Of a stretch of DNA of 13,369 bases, positions 11,803-13,369 are shown in pieces. The stretch comes from Microcaldota archaeon (GTDB taxonomy: Archaea > Micrarchaeota > Micrarchaeia > Micrarchaeales > Micrarchaeaceae): assembly GCA_021829015.1 (NCBI GenBank), contig JAJZOJ010000004.1:1-13369 (forward strand), in the 5' to 3' direction. Both the position numbers and the translations under genes were made by a program. The notes under the pieces were generated by a model. It had not been told where the DNA came from. It did no database searches and saw only the letters and a program-made list of their open reading frames with translations. How positions within the stretch are numbered: position 1 is the first letter of the stretch; each line of letters begins with the position of its first letter.

Positions 11803-13369
11803 TTGGACCCCGATGGATATTTCTCAATGCTGAAGAACGACTTTGATAGGGCCTTCTCTACCGCATCAAGCGCTAGGGAGAAGGGCCTGGATCCAGAGAG
11901 GTTCGTGGAGATAAAGCCCGCCCCGGACCTCGCCGCCAGGGTCGAGGGGATAATAGGGATAGACGGCCTCGCATCGATGATGAAATCGATGGCGCAGGGC
12001 AAGAGCAGGCAGGAGCTCGCCTTCGCGATGGTGAAGGAACTGTGCCTTGGCGAGAAGCTGAAGCACATGGGGACGGAGGAGCGGCTCCTCTCAGCGACGA
12101 GGGTGGGCCTTGCGATAATAACCGATGCTGTGGTTGTCGCCCCTACCGAAGGGATACAGGCAACGGAGCTGCACAGGAATGCCGACGGCTCAGATTACGT
12201 CGCGATAGTCTATGCAGGCCCGATAAGGGGAGCAGGCGGCACAGGCGCGGCTATGTCAGTGGCATTGGCCGACTACGGCCGCAGGCAGCTAGGGATAGGC
12301 CCGTACAGGGCCCAGCAGTCGGAGGTCGAGCGCTACATAGAGGAGATGCAGATATACCATTCCAGGATAGCCAGGCTGCAGTACTATCCTCCTGAGGAGG
12401 ACATGAAGGCAATACTCAGCAGCCTCGAGGTCTGCGTAGACGGGATGCCAACGGAGAAGCTCGAGGTCAACATACACAGGAACATGAAACGATTGGATAA
12501 GTCAGGGAAGGAGCAGCAGCTCACTAACAGGGTCCGCGGCGGAATAGGCCTGGTCGTGTGCGAGGGGATAGCGCAGAAGGCCAAGAGCGTGCTGAAGCAC
12601 ACGAAGAATGCAGGACTCGACTGGTCATGGCTCAACAACGTCATAAAGGCCGACAAGTCATCGACGAAGAGCGAATCCAAGGACAAGACGGCGGTATTCC
12701 TCCAGGAGCTTATTGCCGGGAGGCCGGTGCTCGCATACCCTGAGAGGAACGGGTCGTTCAGGCTGAGGTACGGGAGGTCAAGGCTGACCGGAATAGCCGC
12801 AAAGGGATTCAGCCCTGCGACCATGGTTGTCCTTAAGGAGTTCATAGCATGCGGCACGCAGCTAAGGATAGAGAAGCCAGGAAAGGGATGCGTCGCGGCC
12901 CCTGTAGATTCAATAGAGGGGCCGTTCGTAAAGCTGGAGAGCGGCGAGGCGTTCAGGGTCTCAAGCGCCGATGAGGCCCGGGAGCTCAGGGGGCGCATAG
13001 CAAAGATAATATCCGTGGGGGACATACTCGTGACCTTCGGGGACTTCAGGAAGTCCAATACCCCATTGGTGCCGACAAGCTACGTCGAGGAATACTGGGC
13101 GTCGCAGCTCAGGGCAGCGGGATTCGAGGGCGATGCGCCGCAGCTCCCAGCCTTCTCGGAGGCATTCGAGCTATCCAGGAAATACAATGTGCCCATGCAC
13201 CCCAGGTACATCTACGATTACTCGGACATAACCTCCCCTGAGCTGGCGGAGCTCAGGGAATCCTTTGCCTCATCGCGCGTGGATGGATCAGAGAACGGGC
13301 TTTTCGGCATATCTGCCGTAAGGCTCGCAAAGCCCAGCGGCTCAGGCCTTCCATGGATGCTGGAAAGGC
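11803..13369 (+). CDS. polC: DNA polymerase D large subunit DP2 (N-terminal part; runs off window)
   Basis: Catalytic subunit of PolD (polC in archaeal annotation); the first 522 residues are in the window. Recognisable stretches: IITDAVVVAPTEGIQATELH (105-124), YAGPIRGAGGTGAAMSVALA (137-156), RLQYYPPEEDM (191-201), GRPVLAYPERNGSFRLRYGR (306-325), PATMVVLKEFIACGTQ (338-353) and DILVTFGDFRKSNTPLVPTS (407-426). The two catalytic aspartates lie later in the protein, outside the window. TTG 11803 is chosen as start: MDPDGYFSMLKND matches the family N-terminus (YFxML), and AGTGATC upstream is a partial Shine-Dalgarno. ATG 11827 would cut that motif. The charged linker before GGRPL and the region after YVEEYW are much shorter than in Pyrococcus, recalled from memory. 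DP1 ends 4 bp before it. Confidence 0.94.
   Translation, partial: MDPDGYFSMLKNDFDRAFSTASSAREKGLDPERFVEIKPAPDLAARVEGIIGIDGLASMMKSMAQGKSRQELAFAMVKELCLGEKLKHMGTEERLLSATRVGLAIITDAVVVAPTEGIQATELHRNADGSDYVAIVYAGPIRGAGGTGAAMSVALADYGRRQLGIGPYRAQQSEVERYIEEMQIYHSRIARLQYYPPEEDMKAILSSLEVCVDGMPTEKLEVNIHRNMKRLDKSGKEQQLTNRVRGGIGLVVCEGIAQKAKSVLKHTKNAGLDWSWLNNVIKADKSSTKSESKDKTAVFLQELIAGRPVLAYPERNGSFRLRYGRSRLTGIAAKGFSPATMVVLKEFIACGTQLRIEKPGKGCVAAPVDSIEGPFVKLESGEAFRVSSADEARELRGRIAKIISVGDILVTFGDFRKSNTPLVPTSYVEEYWASQLRAAGFEGDAPQLPAFSEAFELSRKYNVPMHPRYIYDYSDITSPELAELRESFASSRVDGSENGLFGISAVRLAKPSGSGLPWMLER

Noticed and set aside
1..13369. Search by eye for CRISPR arrays, insertion sequences, transposases and long direct or inverted repeats
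   Set aside because: None seen. The only short repeats are the TATAAA elements ahead of vapB.

Overview
This is a chromosomal segment from an archaeon. Four things show it: both subunits of the archaeal D-family DNA polymerase, a UPF0147 gene, an archaeal-type AspRS, and TATA boxes with little leader in place of bacterial -35/-10 promoters. Codon use favours ATA and AGG, and several genes start with TTG or GTG. The compact layout and divergent housekeeping proteins suggest a small-genome acid-loving or DPANN-type lineage (Micrarchaeota/ARMAN-like). That placement is an impression and was not tested phylogenetically.

Positions 1-37 hold the 3' end of a tRNA, probably tRNA-Tyr. Positions 117-4710 form the most striking block: aspS, gatC, gatA and gatB overlap or abut, tRNA-Asn(GTT) begins one base after the gatB stop, and tRNA-Asp(GTC) follows with its own TATA box. 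Together they encode the indirect route to Asn-tRNA(Asn): a probably non-discriminating AspRS makes Asp-tRNA(Asn), GatCAB amidates it, and the cognate and competing tRNAs lie beside the enzymes.

Positions 4711-5389 hold an AT-rich vapB-vapC toxin-antitoxin pair behind a promoter with phased TATAAA elements. Positions 5390-7441 encode membrane and osmotic functions: a ClC chloride channel/transporter whose reading frame continues 180 nt upstream of its first ATG with no normal start codon, and MscL with a C-terminal four-cysteine knuckle. Positions 7461-9814 are accessory genes on both strands: a hotdog thioesterase, an unrecognised 70-residue protein, an ICMT-like membrane methyltransferase, a VIT1/CCC1 iron/manganese transporter, and a small membrane protein probably in an operon with the transporter.

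Positions 10022-13369 are a tight replication operon: UPF0147, DP1 (small, exonuclease subunit of PolD) and DP2 (large, polymerase subunit), with DP2 running off the window. The two tight operons, Asn-tRNA formation and DNA replication, are the strongest functional statements here. The only uncharacterised genes are UPF0147, the 70-residue protein and the small membrane protein.
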